Assembly: GCF_021869535.1 (NCBI RefSeq)
Contig: NW_026262690.1
Coordinates: 94,021,995-94,085,994, forward strand
From: Mytilus californianus
Taxonomy: Eukaryota > Mollusca > Bivalvia > Mytilida > Mytilidae
Direction of reading: 5' to 3'
Length of the DNA: 64,000 nucleotides
Both the position numbers and the translations under genes were made by a program. Shown here one piece after another: positions 24,540 through 36,554 of the stretch. Numbering within the stretch: the first letter of the stretch is position 1; each line of letters opens with the position of its first letter. The notes below the pieces were generated by a model. It worked only from the letters and a program-made list of their open reading frames with translations. It ran no database searches and was not told where the DNA came from.

Positions 24540-24830
24540 GAATGGTTTTACACTAGTCATTTTTGGGGCCCTGTATAGCTTGCTGTTCGGTGTGAGCCAA
24601 GGCTTCATGTTGAAGGCCGTATTTTGACCTATAATTGTTTACTTTTTACACATTGTGACTTAGATGGAGAGTTGTCTCACTGGCACTCATACCACATCTT
24701 CTTATTTCTATCTATACATCCTTGGCTTTCAAGTGTTTGAGTTTGATCGTTCCTATGGGTAAAAAGTCAGGAAAGCGCTTCAAACGCACGAAAATTATTA
24801 AGTGCTATTTTCATTTAAAACTGTGGAATC
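24540..24830 (+). repeat. Retroelement 3' tail followed by CTGATGAAGG-type repeat fragment
   Basis: 24540-24715 carries GGGGCCCTGTATAGCTTGCT and ends CCACATCTTCTTATTTCTAT, as at 6110-6260 and 32460-32615. 24730-24830 is a diverged plus-strand copy of the repeat at 7046. Confidence 0.55.
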
Positions 24831-25360
24831 TAAAAAGGTATGTTTCGACTTATTGTGCCGTAAAGCTAGATTATAATTAAATCAAGTACTTAAGTACATA
24901 AAACTTATGTCTGATATATGTCGGCTCTTCTTGTTCTTATTTACTTGATTTTTCAACTTCGTACCAAGTTTTTTGTTGGTTTATAAATATTCATGAAAAA
25001 ACGCACGAAGCAACAAAACATATAGATATTCGAATTAAATATTTGAAGGGCAACAAAACATTCTGATATTAAAATTAGGGTAATAAAAGTCAGAAAATTA
25101 TTTCGATATTAATAGGAAACACGTGAAAGTCAACATTTTGATATTCAAGCATAACACATGAACTTGGAAAATATTTCTTTATAGATCAAAGGACAGAAAA
25201 GCAAAACTTACGAAAAGCAATGCAAATGAAAAATTCAAACAGAAAAGACAAACAGGTATATTTATTATAAGACATACTAAAACTTATAGTTCCCTAAAAC
25301 AGAGTTTTTGATTATTACATTCTGCTCAAGAAATTTAAAAAGTAAACTCGACGGTTGTTA
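24831..25360. other. Non-genic stretch with diffuse short repeats
   Basis: GATATT / AACAAAACA motifs recur loosely at 25010-25150, similar to 51170-51310. No gene seen. Confidence 0.4.
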
Positions 25361-25364
25361 ATAT

Positions 25365-25480
25365 TTTTTCAAAGAAAAAGAAAGCTGATTAAGAAAAAAG
25401 GTTGGTCGGGAAATCGAAAATACAACGAAATTAAAGAAATTATTTTAAAACAGGAAAATATGGTGTAAAAACGCAGTAAC
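25365..25480 (+). pseudogene. Small relic of the B-box gene coiled coil
   Basis: TACAACGAAATTAAAGAAAT followed by CGCAGTAACAAAGTGAATCA parallels the coiled-coil coding stretch of the family (CACAACGAAATAAAAGAGAA ... GCAGTAACAAAGGAAGCA). Stops and small indels; no other domain nearby. Confidence 0.45.
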
Positions 25481-26869
25481 AAAGTGAATCATATTGGGGC
25501 AAAATACTGATAAATAGAAATATTCAATGTTTGCACATTCTCCAGAAGGACACTACTGATTATAAGTTTACAAGACCACTCTCTGGTAAATAATGATAAT
25601 GATAAAAAGAAAATATTAACCACCATACGGTGTTATCTTTTCCCACATAAAATAGATCAAGCGATGAGAATAGCATGCTATTGATGTTTCCTGTAAAAAA
25701 CGCAAATTCTCCGCTTTAGCAGGGAGATTCAGAGAAAAAAAAATCGTTTTGGGTAAATTGATAATGCCGAATAGAATTGTTCTGTGATGAGTCATCGGGA
25801 ATTAAAGTAAGTAATGTAATATAAAGTCGTATTCTTCTGTTCAAATGTTTAATTTCATCTTAATCTCTAGGCGGTGGCTTGGACCCTTTAAGTTCTTCAT
25901 TCATTTGATAATTTCGTTTTTCATCAGCATATTTCTATAAAATCGGCTCGTTACATTATTAGCGACTTTAACACAAACAAAATAATTAAAGTCAAGTGCA
26001 AAATGAAACAATAACCACCGTCCGGTTAATAGGTCAAACTTTTCACGTAGTTGATAACATCTGGGGTCATTTCTGTCCAGTTGTCCCTATGACGTCATTT
26101 CTTATCGGGAAAAACATGGAGCAGCGTTGAGCGGTTTGAAAAATATCGAGAGTGGTGTTGCAAAAATGGAGCAACAGAGGAAAAATGTGTTGCCACCCGA
26201 TGCCGATAAATGAATCTGTATAAGACGCGCCACTAAGCATTTTCAATCAGTTGAAATCTTAATAATATGAACCTTAAAAAGCATTGCATATAACTACCTG
26301 ATTGTGTGCCAATTTCTTCCAAATTCCACAGAAAATGCAGCATATCTGATAATGAGTTAATTTATATGATATGGAAAAAAATAGAAAACGGGGCTTTCTC
26401 CTTTTGTCTACTTCAAAAAAGAAAATTTTAAAACTAAGTTTGCTCCCTTTGAAATCATTATCAATCGGATATTCTGGGGAATTATCACTCGGAATCATAA
26501 TAGATAAACATAATAAAATAACATAATTATGCTTTTCCTTTGTAACCTACTGCTAGCTAACAATGCCATTGACCTTAAGGGTTTTTTTTTGCACAAATAA
26601 ACAACGTTAAAGCAAAGGATAAACAAATCTATCTTTTCTAAAACGATTGCTTCTCTGATTAATAGGCTGATTATGTATGCAGCCACGTGAAATGAAACGG
26701 ATAGTTAATCAAGAACATACAAGTGACACTTTTTTAGTGGTTAATTTTGGAAAAGAAACTAAAGCTTTTCTGCTTGAGCTTTACCATTTCAAAGAGTGAC
26801 AAAAGTACAAACAAACATGCTGAATCAGACAACAAACTTTCGGTTTTATATTTAAACGCCGGGTATTTG
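25481..26869. other. Non-genic stretch
   Basis: No recognisable gene or repeat family; minus frames at 26274-26686 have no motif that I can place. Confidence 0.4.
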
Positions 26870-26974
26870 CAGCAGGGTGATAAGGCGAATTTATTACATT
26901 TTATTTTGACAACGTAACTATTTAACTTCACTGTTAACACCTTTATCGATAGTGTAAGACTTGTGTTCCTACGT

Positions 26975-28207
26975 GGAATTTTGACCAAATCAATTTCTAA
27001 TAGAAAAAATAAAGTAACAGATTTAGTATAATAGGAAGCATGTTAACTTGCAGACATTATAAAAGAGATATGGGACACAGAAAATAATCCAGTATTAACA
27101 GAACGCAAAAGGCTTTGTCAAATAGAACAAGAATTAAGAACAAGAAAACATATGATTGATGAAGTAATTGAAAAACAAGAGCCTGCTTCAATTTTCGCTA
27201 CTGTAGAAAACATCAGCAGAGAGATACCAGAAAAATCAACTTATACAGCCTCCAGAACTAGTTTACATGGAGCCATAACAGCAAAATGCGAAAGAAGAAG
27301 TATTGGGATCAGTATTAAGGGTATCTAAAGTATTTTTAATTGAGACATTTAATACAAATTTTCCCAAGCTAAGTAAACTAGTGTCTCTTAATGGTGACAT
27401 CTGTGTTATGCATAGCACAACTTCTACAATTAAAATATTTTACAATAGCAGGTTCTAAGTTAGTAGCTACTAAAGACATAATAGATGAAAACAGAAAAGG
27501 AGAGATAGAAGATTCTAATATATTTTTAGATTTAACCAAATGTAACGGAGATATTTTACTGTCAGATATGAGACGCTTAAAGAATAGTGGAATATTTGAA
27601 AACCTATCATTGTCGTTTACCACCAATGAGCTAAACTTTCACGGCATTCATTCTGCTAATTATAATCAATTAATCGTAGGTTTAACGCATACATCGAGAT
27701 CTGCTGGAGTTTTGGAACTTAAAATCAATGAACATAACGATGTATGCCTGATGAAACGGATGGAGTGGAATAGCCGCGAATATGAAACATTGTTTACTCT
27801 TCCGGAAAAGGTAACTTCTCATATTAATAATAATATTTGTGTGATAGACCGTCCGAAATAAAAAAAGGACAAGATTTGTAGTAATTGATAAATGGGGACA
27901 ACCAAAATGGACATACAACGGTCACCGAAGCATACATTCAAGATTTTCGTTTTCTCCTAATGACATTGTCACAACATCTTCTGGTCATGTACTGGTAGCT
28001 GAAAAATGCACAAATGCAATTCATGTTCTATCTAAGGATGAACAATTTATTTGTAATTGTCTTTCAGCAAGTGGAATAACGAAACCATGTAGTATTTGTT
28101 TTAATAAGGGACAGTTATTAATCGGTTGTTCAGATTTTGAATTGTACAGTGGTAAGGAAAAAACCACGTTGCATATGGTGAAATTCGTTGAACAACCCCA
28201 TTGCTAG
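26975..28207 (+). pseudogene. B-box/coiled-coil/beta-propeller gene, 5'-truncated copy D
   Basis: Both B-boxes are missing. The 100 bases before the copy resemble the region about 230 bp upstream of gene G (TACGTGGAATTTT...CAAATCAAT), so a deletion joined upstream DNA to the middle of the coiled coil. Frameshifts and a stop near 27230-27290 break the early part. 27391-27861 is open for propeller strands (NIFLDLTKCNGDILLSDMRR..., ICVIDRPK), then TAA and a shift. The C-terminal strands run on to the natural stop TAG at 28205-28207 with an AATAAA at 28234-28239. Non-functional as read, although the 156-codon open part could still be transcribed. Confidence 0.85.
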
Positions 28208-28239
28208 GAACAGTTCATGTTATTTCTAGATGAAATAAA

Positions 28240-29450
28240 ACTGTGTCTTTGTTAAAAATTTTCTAAGTTATGAAAAAAACGAGGAAAAAACTAACAATTT
28301 GTGATCATGATAAGGTGAGATTGTTTCTTTTTGTTGTTTAATCACAAATTCATATACTCTGGATACTGCAGAACCATACAAATTGTACATATAAATAGTT
28401 CTATCTTTTAAGTTTGTTGGTTTTTTTCCTATTTTATGTTTGTTGTTGGATTTCTGTGTCACTGACGTGAACAAAATGGCAACCCTTATTTGACGTTACA
28501 CAAAAACATAAAAATATATATTGGAAAAAGCATTGCATAAAGATATGATCATATGTATACAACATGATAGTACCGACAACGCTACCTGTACAATTAAGAA
28601 CTGGTCACAAAGTATGGGTTTTTTAAAGTTTTTTTTTACATATTTTGTACATAATGCCCTAAAATATGTGTTTAAAATGATTTAAATGATTTCAAACTAT
28701 AATCAGATTAACATACAAGATCTAGTTGAATGTAACTAAAGAATTAAACATGTTATTGCATCAATACTAATGGAACGAGTTTTACTGATACACTGTGTAT
28801 TTCGATAATAAATGTATCATCAGTGATGTTCGGAGCCAAAATAAATTGAAAAACTTTAACTTAATACAAACTTTAATTTGAAGAGCTGATTTAACCAAAA
28901 ATGTCCCAAAAGCAAAGCCAAACCTCGATAATAAATCAAACCTATTCATGAGGGTGATGGATTACTTTTGCTATAAATAATTTTATAAAATTTATAAAAT
29001 CTATAATCGTAAACTTCTATAAAATAGTATCCGTATATTTATGACAGTTAGGAAGTACTGCATGAGATGGTTATACTCTCGTGGACTGAGAGTATAATAG
29101 CAGATATATCGATCTAGTAATTGTTATAGCATTTATGGTGCCAATTTTATTACAACAGATCCTTATCGACAATTAATGCCTTTTCTGTGATTCTCAAGTC
29201 AAAAATATTGGAAAATAGCAATCCTCATATAAATTTTATAGAGCTGATTTAGCTGAAAATTACCAAAAATGACAAGGATTTACAGATATGCATGAATGAA
29301 ATATATGTTTTGATTAAATGTTATAAAACAATACTGAGCTAAAAAATGTCATTAATAAATAAAAATGCATTTTTCTATGCGCGTGAAGTCATCAGAGAAA
29401 AGTATGTAAATATTGTCTGAATGTCAACACCTATTCAATTACATGCAATG
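28240..29450. other. Non-genic stretch with decayed hammerhead-like repeats
   Basis: 28763-28990 and 29130-29290 look like decayed relatives of the ribozyme units (TCAGTGATGTT with TTTCGATAATA on the minus strand; CGACAATTAATGCC), but core and stems are no longer convincing. No coding region. Confidence 0.4.
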
Positions 29451-29454
29451 TTGG

Positions 29455-29735
29455 TTGCTGTTCATTTTTATCTATTATGTCTTTTTGTTTTGTTCACACA
29501 TCGTTGTCAATATAAAGGAATTTGATGCGACTGTCATACATGTGAGTGGTTTATCTAGCTATAAAACCGGGTTTACTCCACGATTTTCTTCATAAAAATA
29601 TGCCTGTGCCAAGTCAGGAATAGGACAGTTGTTATCCATTCGTTTGATGCTTTTGGTTTTGCCATTTGATTAGGGACTTTCCGTTTTGAATTTTCCTCGG
29701 AGTTCAGTATTTTTGTGATTTTACTTTTTATTAGC
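29455..29735 (+). repeat. Dispersed repeat, copy 2
   Basis: Close match to 20325-20600 and 30125-30350 (GACTGTCATACATGTGAGTG, GCCAAGTCAGGAATAGGACA, TTTTCCTCGGAGTTCAGTAT). The 60-codon frame in it is not a gene. Confidence 0.6.
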
Positions 29736-29754
29736 TTTTATATGTCTTTTCAAA

Positions 29755-30110
29755 TGAATGTGTGGCGTGCACAATTATATTTCCGGTATCTTTGAAGAGA
29801 TCTTCTGCAACCACTTGGTCGATGCCACTTATTGCGGATGTTTTCTTCCAGAGAGTATCACTAACTCAGTAGTTATCACTTCTGTGTTGACATGAACTAT
29901 AATTTACATACTCATACATATAACAGTATACAACTTACAATTGTTCGAATTAAATGGGATTTTCTATTTCAGGAATAGATTACCTTAGCTGTATTTGGCA
30001 AAACCTTTCGGACATTTAAGTCCTCAATGCTTTTAACAACGTACCTTATTTGGCCATTTTTTTTTTTTATAAATGCATATTTTTAATCGAAACGGGTCTC
30101 TTGTGTACAA
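29755..30110 (+). repeat. Partial copy of the 57.7-kb retrozyme-like unit, ribozyme missing
   Basis: Contains GGTCGATGCCACTTATTGCG, CACTTCTGTGTTGACATGAA and AATAGATTACCTTAGCTGTA in the same order as 57895-58120, but no hammerhead core is visible. Confidence 0.55.
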
Positions 30111-30124
30111 TATTATAAGAATGA

Positions 30125-30350
30125 TATCTTTATTGATGCGACTGTCATACATGTGATTTGTTTAGCTCGCTGTAAAACCAGGTCCAATCCACCATTTTCT
30201 ACATAAGAAAATGCCAGTACCAAGTCAGGAATATGACAGTTGTTATCCATTCGTTTGATGTGTTTTAGCTTTTGATTTTGCCATTTGATTAAGGACTTTC
30301 CTTTTTGAATTTTCCTCGGAGTTCAGTATTTTTGTGATTTTAATTTTTAT
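30125..30350 (+). repeat. Dispersed repeat, copy 3
   Basis: Third copy of the family at 20160 and 29455, 78% or better by eye over most of its length. Confidence 0.55.
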
Positions 30351-31179
30351 TTAGTCAGTCAATAGATACTTTATTAAACCGGTTCATTTTAGTAAGGTAC
30401 ATTTTCTAGTTGAAAAATTATCACGATTCATATAAAACTCATGATAAACTATTTATTATATTGGATAAACCCAGTGATAAAGAGAACAATTAAAATTCGC
30501 ATGCCTGAATGCCTTGAGGTTTCATAGTTTCAATTAATCTCCCAAAGATTTAACCCTGTGAACAGGATTAAAGAAAACATAAATGATTAAGTTATCTCAT
30601 TTTTTGTCCAAAAAAATATCAGACATCAGGTGATTAAGTTAAATAAACAAACCTACAATAATTCAAGGAAATAGTATGCGTTGGTAACCATACTACATTC
30701 ATTGTGTTAGATTGACATTTTTGTACGTACAAGAAATACACTATATTTATGTTATCTCAATATGTTGATGTATTGCTCTAAAACAAAATTGATGCTGCTT
30801 GTATTTAGAATTTGATTATTATCTATCTGTACCAAACTTTATTAAAATATCAGAACAGAATTTTTTTAACTGTTTTTATATTATAATATAAACAATTCAT
30901 GCTATTGAATAATTTATATACGAACTACATAACAGTTAAGAAATGAGAAGAGAAGTAATCCTCCTTTTTTGACTGAAAGCAAGAAAGAGTTATCTTTGTA
31001 TCTCTGGTATAATTGGCTAGATATACTTACTAGAATTGTGATGTGATCACATTTATGTACGTTTCGGCAAGAAAGTTTATCGACAACAGATTGTAGGTAT
31101 TGATATGGGCACCAATTGCACCCCTTCAATAGTAGACTTGTTCCTTTACTGTTTAAATCGCAGTTTATGGCCAAACTCA
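30351..31179. other. AT-rich non-genic stretch
   Basis: No supported gene; the minus frame 30914-31174 has no family features. Confidence 0.4.
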
Positions 31180-31860
31180 GGAAAGAACCGTCTTAATTCC
31201 ATTTGATTGATAAATTCAACAACACTTACCGTTATCTTAATGATATTTCTTCGTTAAACATGTTAAATACTAGTAATCAAGAATTCTCCTCCTTGCAGCT
31301 GAAATTTACATAAAAGGACCTTACTTTAAAAATTCTGATATCAACAGAAATAACTGTCCTTTCCTTTCCTAGACATAGATATTTCAGTATAACACCACAA
31401 ACTGTACACAAAAATTTACGACAAAAGGAATGATTTTTCTTTCTTTCTTGTGAATTTTCCCTGTTTCGACTGTGTTGTTCCTTTGTTCACAGTCTTACGG
31501 TGTTTATACATCCAAACTGTTCACGATCCTCGTGTCTGTAGAGACGTATTATAATTTAATGCCCATGATCTATTTATTGCTAGTAAATTATTAAGTCATG
31601 GATTTTTTTAACACAAATTACTCAAAAACTTTAAATTCTCACATAGATACAAAGATTTGGTCTGCAAGTTTGATTGTACCTGTAGAAAACTTATCTCACA
31701 CGGAAAAGCAGATCCTAAATTTTACGGTGATGTTGTAAACCGAGCCCGGAAATTTAGATACGATGCGGGTAAACTTATCAATCCTTTAAATGAACTTTTT
31801 CTAAAAGGTTAACGCTGTTATTAAATCTTTAAATATTGTTTTTATAGGTATAGATATTTA
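31180..31860 (+). pseudogene. Decayed reverse-transcriptase C-terminal region
   Basis: Shifting between frames gives a series typical of a retroelement RT found in molluscs and cnidarians: NNTYRYLNDISSLNM (about 31215), a FLDIDI-like piece near 31365, TKIYDKRNDF-like codons near 31410, a YGVYTSKL stretch near 31500, then SHRYKDLVCKFDCTC (31640) and SHGKADPKFYGDVVNRARKF (about 31698-31757), ending KG-stop at about 31812. Many stops and indels; no palm YXDD motif or start is seen. It is followed by the 3' tail at 32040-32620. I cannot name the exact retroelement clade. Confidence 0.6.
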
Positions 31861-32039
31861 CAGTCGTCTACGACTCCTGATCATTATTGGAAGATGATAA
31901 TGATGATGAAATATTGATTTTGTTATCAGTAGATTAAAACAATATTTAATGTTACACATATGTACTATTACGGTACTATAATTTGTCGATACCTATAGTT
32001 TGGCATTGCACAAGGTCATGTTTTTCTCTGACTGTTAAT

Positions 32040-32620
32040 AAAGCCTTTCAACTAAATTCATTGGATGTTGGATGTGTCCTGATTGATATTTCAGTCTTAG
32101 ATACATGATTTTTTTCATAAGTTGTTATTCGCTTTGAGTATTGGCAGATCTGTACTTAGTGTCTTTTAGTTTTTGGGATATATAAATACCCGTCCACGTC
32201 CACTCTGTGGTTTTGTTAGATGTATTTCTATTTGTATCCATCTGATGATTTTAGCCTTTTTCAAATGATTTTTATAGTTTGTACGGTTACACTACTGTCC
32301 CAAAGTTAGGAGAAAGTTGAGCCCCGCCACATTCTTTATGTGCCTGTCCGAAGTCAAGAGCTTGTAGTCCATTGCTACATGTCTGTCATTTTTGTTTTTG
32401 GTAAATTGTTTTGATATAAATTAGGCCATCAGTTCTCTTATTTGAATCTTTTGAATTGTTTCATATTTTTTTATGTCGGAGCCTTTTATAGTCGACCATA
32501 CGGTATAGGTTTTTTCATTGTTGAATGCCGTACGATTGCTTACATCCACTTCATTTGAACTTTGGTGGATAGTTGTCTCTATGGCAATCATACCACATCT
32601 TCTTATTTTTATTTTGAACT
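32040..32620 (+). repeat. Retroelement 3' tail following the RT relic
   Basis: Holds the GTGCCTGTCCGAAGTCAAGA box, GAGCCTTTTATAGTCG, TTTTTTCATTGTTGAATGCC and the end ACCACATCTTCTTATTTTTA. Its position right after an RT relic of the same strand suggests that the many dispersed copies of this tail are 5'-truncated retrotransposed ends. Confidence 0.55.
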
Positions 32621-33154
32621 CGACCACATCGGGTGTTAGTAAATTGTTGTATTCTTAATGATTTGACAGGATGCACATTATTATACATGCTATATGTATG
32701 AAATAAATTCTCAGTTTATTTGAAAAACCGATTGAAAACAGATGAATCATTCAGTTATTTTTAGTATTTACATTTTTAAATTGCTTCTGTCGATGAACAA
32801 ATTTCTACGTGTGTAGAAATCTGAACACACGTGTTACACCTATAGCAATCTAAAGGACAACCTGTTCTTAGGGGTTGACAGTTTTTAAGTGCATTTTTCG
32901 AGTAGCTTATCATCTGATCTCGTACGTTAAAAATATAATTCTATATATTGTTTATATCAATATTCATAGTTATGTTTAAAAATGATCTGAATATGAATTT
33001 AAGAAAATACATAAACAGATAGACTTCTGATACGAAAGGGGTGGTCAAACTCAGAAAGTCAACGAAACGACATTCCCATGGCTACACTGAACAACAACAA
33101 AAAACACCAACAGACAAATAACATTACACAAAACACGTCATAGAAAATTTTAGG
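32621..33154. other. Non-genic stretch
   Basis: Nothing recognised beyond low-complexity AT-rich sequence and a short piece of a dispersed repeat near 33000-33150. Confidence 0.4.
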
Positions 33155-33425
33155 CTGAATAAAGTGGACTTCAAGTAGATTTCATGTTCGAGACATATAC
33201 TTCAAGCCTGTGTCAACTACTGTCGACCATTTTTTATGCTCGTCTTGACCATCTCACTATGTGGAACTGAATCATGTATATAAATTTGATAGGTAAAATT
33301 CAAAATTACTACCGAAGCTTTGAAGAGAAAGCTGCAGGTTTAGATAGATTATAGATTAGAGAGATGGAGTCGCAAACATTCAATGAAAAATTGAGATGAT
33401 AAATAGGTAAAACGAAGTGAAATTT
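33155..33425 (+). pseudogene. Heavily decayed B-box gene relic
   Basis: AAAGTGGACTTCAAGTAGAT, TTCATGTTCGAGACATATAC and TGTGTCAACTACTG follow the second B-box coding sequence of the family, with stops and indels; TGAAGAGAAAGCTGCAGG and AAACGAAGTGAAA recall the coiled coil. The oldest-looking copy in the window. Confidence 0.7.
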
Positions 33426-33429
33426 ATAG

Positions 33430-33560
33430 TATTTAACACCGTCTTATTTTTGCGTCTGTCCCAAGTCAGGAGCCTTTTGCCTTTGTTAGTCTTCTATGTT
33501 TTTTTTTAATTTTAGTTCTTTTATATGTTTTGGAGTTTAGTTTAACGGTTATTGTATGAT
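33430..33560 (+). repeat. Dispersed repeat fragment (shared with 52085-52210)
   Basis: TGTCCCAAGTCAGGAGCC, CCTTTGT(T/A)AGTCTT, TTTTAGTT and GGAGTTTAGT occur in the same order at both places. Confidence 0.55.
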
Positions 33561-33806
33561 TCATTATCTAATTTCGACAAAAATCACTTTTGTGCTGAAT
33601 GAATTGTGATAAAACTCCGCAGTATTTGGTTTAAGATTATTTATATTATTTGAATTAATGATACAGTACAATTTTTTAAAAAAGTAAACTGCTTGAATAA
33701 TTAAAATCTTTAAAAACTGTAACTTTTATGGACAGATAACAAATAAAAAACTATTGATCTTTGTTATAGGATAACAAAAAGAAAACCGTAATGTTTGTAT
33801 TTTTAG

Positions 33807-34945
33807 CTCATCTTGTCCAGAGGGCCAAGCGAGCTTTTCTCATCACTTGGCGTCTGTCGTCCGTCGTTGTCGTCGTCGACGTCGTCTGTTAACCTTTACA
33901 AAAATTTTCTCTGAAACTGATTTTCCAAATTTTACCAAACTTGGCCACAATCATTACTGGGTTATCTAGTTCTAAGATGACCGACATGACTAAATATAGA
34001 ACATAGGGGTAAAATGCAAGTTTTGTCTATTATTTTGAAACCTGTTATAAATAGAGAAAATCTGACAGGGCACAAATGTTCAGAATGTTGTGCTCTACCA
34101 ATTGACTATTAACTTCTTATAGCAGTTATTTCCTTAAATGACATATTTTACCATTTTTTCCCATTTTTGCCTATTATCTTGAAAACTATAATAGATAGAG
34201 AGAAATTTTAAACTGCAAAAAAATTATCACCAAGACAAGTTCTACAAATAAATCTGCATTTTTTAAAACAGCAGTTTACTATTTATTAGAGTCATTGCCC
34301 TTTGGTGACGTTTTCACCATTTTGTTGCGTTTTTGCCTTATATCTAAAAAAAAATATATAGTAAATAGAAAGAAACTAAAAAAGGCAAAAATGATCAGCA
34401 AGAAATAGTAGAAATCGACTGATAAATTGTTATTAGATCTACTACCCTTTAATGACGATTTTTTACTTTTTTTTCGTTTTGCAATAAACGAAAACTATAA
34501 ATAAGACAAGATCTACTAACAAGTCAAATTTTGCTGATATAGCTAGTAGATTGTCACTCTTTATAGAAAAAATTGAAAACAACACGTTTAATAATTTCAT
34601 GCGTCCAAGCGCTTTTCTGGATTTACCTTCATTAGGAAAGCTCAATGCCAAACATTTGAAATCCGAGGGATGTATAAATACCGAAACTTATATAATGTAT
34701 AAGTACCGAAATCGATAGAAGTGATTGCCCTTATTAGGATATTTTTACCCTCTTTTGCGTTTTGAGAAAAAAAACCAAAGAAGATAGATTGAAACTAACT
34801 AGACCAAATGATTAGCAATACAAGATCAACACAAAAGAGATTCTTGTCATGAATTCTATATCGTCTACAATGTTGGAGTGTACTTTGTTGAATATGCAAA
34901 TAGACCAAGGTGAGCGACACAGGCCCTTAAGAGCCTCTAGTTTGT
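33807..34945 (+). repeat. Long dispersed repeat ('CAGAGGGCCAAG ... GGTGAGCGACACAGGCCC')
   Basis: Starts AGCTCATCTTGTCCAGAGGG and ends GGTGAGCGACACAGGCCCTT then AAGAGCCTCTAG. Internal blocks repeat a theme of ACTATAnTAGATAGAGA, CAAGACAAGATCTAC and TTGCCCTTTGGTGACG. Parts also lie at 12940-13920 and 58660-59060. No coding capacity. A copy of the CTTCATTAG repeat (34570-34690) is inserted in it. I recognise this as a very abundant invertebrate repeat type but cannot name it. Confidence 0.55.
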
Positions 34946-35102
34946 GAACTCTGTCAGTTAATTATCTGACAAAAGATATAATAGTGCTTATCCTGGGTAT
35001 AATCCTTTACCAAAAATGAATCGAGACTTAATCACAACGTGCGGCTAGATAACAAGACCAGTGATCTTAATGTTTCTTATTATATATATATTTAAAGCAC
35101 TA

Positions 35103-36215
35103 TCAAAGTATATTAAATTCTTTAAATCCACATATTCGTTTCACTTTTAACAGAAATGGCAAAAAAATACCGTTTTTGGATATTTTAGTAATTATAACGG
35201 AAGACAATAAAATTGTCACAGATATCTTTTCTAAAGACACCGATACACATATGGATTTAAATTTTTACTCAAACCATCCAAAACATGTAAAATTAAATAT
35301 ACTTTTTAATCTAGCGTCAAGAATAATTACCATTACTAGTACAGAAATATTACGCAATAAAAGATTGGAAGAATTAAAAGTGTATTTAAAAAAGCAACAA
35401 TATCCGGAACAAGTAATAAACTACGGAATTCAAAAGGCACTGACAGAAGGACCAATTATTACAGAATCAAGGCGATCCGAAACAACCGAAGAATCATCGT
35501 ACAATTTAGACAAAATTATCACGTTTGTCACAACATATAATCCACGAGATTATGATATATTTAGTTTAATGCGATAAATTGAAAATAATTTGCACAAAAG
35601 TGAAAAAAAATGCACAAAGTCTTACAAAAAAAGAAGATTATCAACAGTAAAAGACAATCGAAAAGTCTAAAACGATATTTAACATCTTCAAAATTTGACT
35701 TTAATGAAACTTTGCCTATTGTTAGTAGATGTACCGATGAACGATGTATGACATGTCCAGATTTAATATAAGAAAGTTCAATTTATTTCAAAAATGGAAA
35801 GCATTTTACAGTTAAACAAAATATGTCTTGTAAAAGTTCAAACGGTATCTATTCTCTCATATGTTCAAATAGTGAGGAATTCTATGTTGGAGAGACAAAA
35901 AATGAACTGCAGACTAGAATGACTTTACACATACAGCAAACCAACCATAAAGATTTAACAATCATCACGGCTAACGACCATTTCCATCGTTGTTCTAATG
36001 GACGATTTAAAATATTTCCATTGTTTATGGTCAATCTTGAAAATGATTTTCTCCGGAGGAAGAAAGAAGAATTATTCATAAACATTCGCAACCCTGGATT
36101 TAAAATGACATTAGTAGTCTCCCTTATATTTGTTAACGTCATACTATTGTTAACGTCAATCAATTGTTTTATATTACACTTATGTATACAAGTCACATTA
36201 CTTGAAGATCTGTGA
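35103..36215 (+). pseudogene. Second Penelope-like element relic, different lineage
   Basis: In-frame residues LNPHIRFTFNRNGKKIPFLD (about 35122-35180), then 35176-35577 open, ending YNPRDYDIFSLMR: the thumb/C-terminal part of a Penelope-type RT. After a stop and frameshifts, CTDERCMTCPDL (about 35730) gives the zinc knuckle and 35823-36215 the GIY-YIG nuclease (GIYSLICSNSEEFYVGETKN, Arg and His of the motif present). Residues differ strongly from the element at 44 kb, so this is another lineage. No palm domain. The frame breaks make it a non-autonomous relic. Confidence 0.8.
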
Positions 36216-36271
36216 AAACTGTGAAAGCCCTAGTAAAAGTGATGAATTGAAACCGTTATTATCTTTTATTA

Positions 36272-36302
<31 letters not shown>

Positions 36303-36306
<4 letters not shown>

Positions 36307-36505
36307 GGACTCTAAAGTGCGATGGGGACGCTAAAACGCGATGGCCACGCTAAAGTGCGATGGCATACGCTAAAGTGCGATGGTCTGATACGCTAAAGTG
36401 CGATGGTCTGTGCTATTAAGTGGAACACGCTAAAGTCCGATGGCTCAATACGCTAAAGTGCGTTTTTCCGCGAAAGTGCGTTTGTCCGCGAAAGTATGTA
36501 CGCTT
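36303..36505 (+). repeat. Left terminal repeat array of the Ginger-like element
   Basis: About nine copies of CTAAAGTGCGATGG (some diverged, the last ones GCGAAAGTGCG) spaced by 3-9 nt, the outermost next to TGTAGGA. Probably integrase binding sites. The frame that starts at 36420 reads through these repeats and is not the likely start of the protein. Confidence 0.85.
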
Positions 36506-36554
36506 GCAACGATACTATCATTATGACGTTATAAGCCTTTTGTACAAACAAAAA

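Noticed and set aside
28794-28845. Minus-strand hammerhead in 28.8-kb repeat
   Set aside because: CTGATGA and GAAA are present, but the stem II closing pair is U-C and stem I does not pair.
36303-36505. Regularly spaced 14-bp repeats resembling a CRISPR array
   Set aside because: Spacers are only 3-9 nt, the repeats appear inverted at the other end of the same element, and the context is a eukaryotic transposon.
36420-36554. Longer N-terminus of the integrase starting at 36420
   Set aside because: The added 45 codons read through the terminal repeat motifs; the ATG at 36555 follows them and has a good A-rich context.
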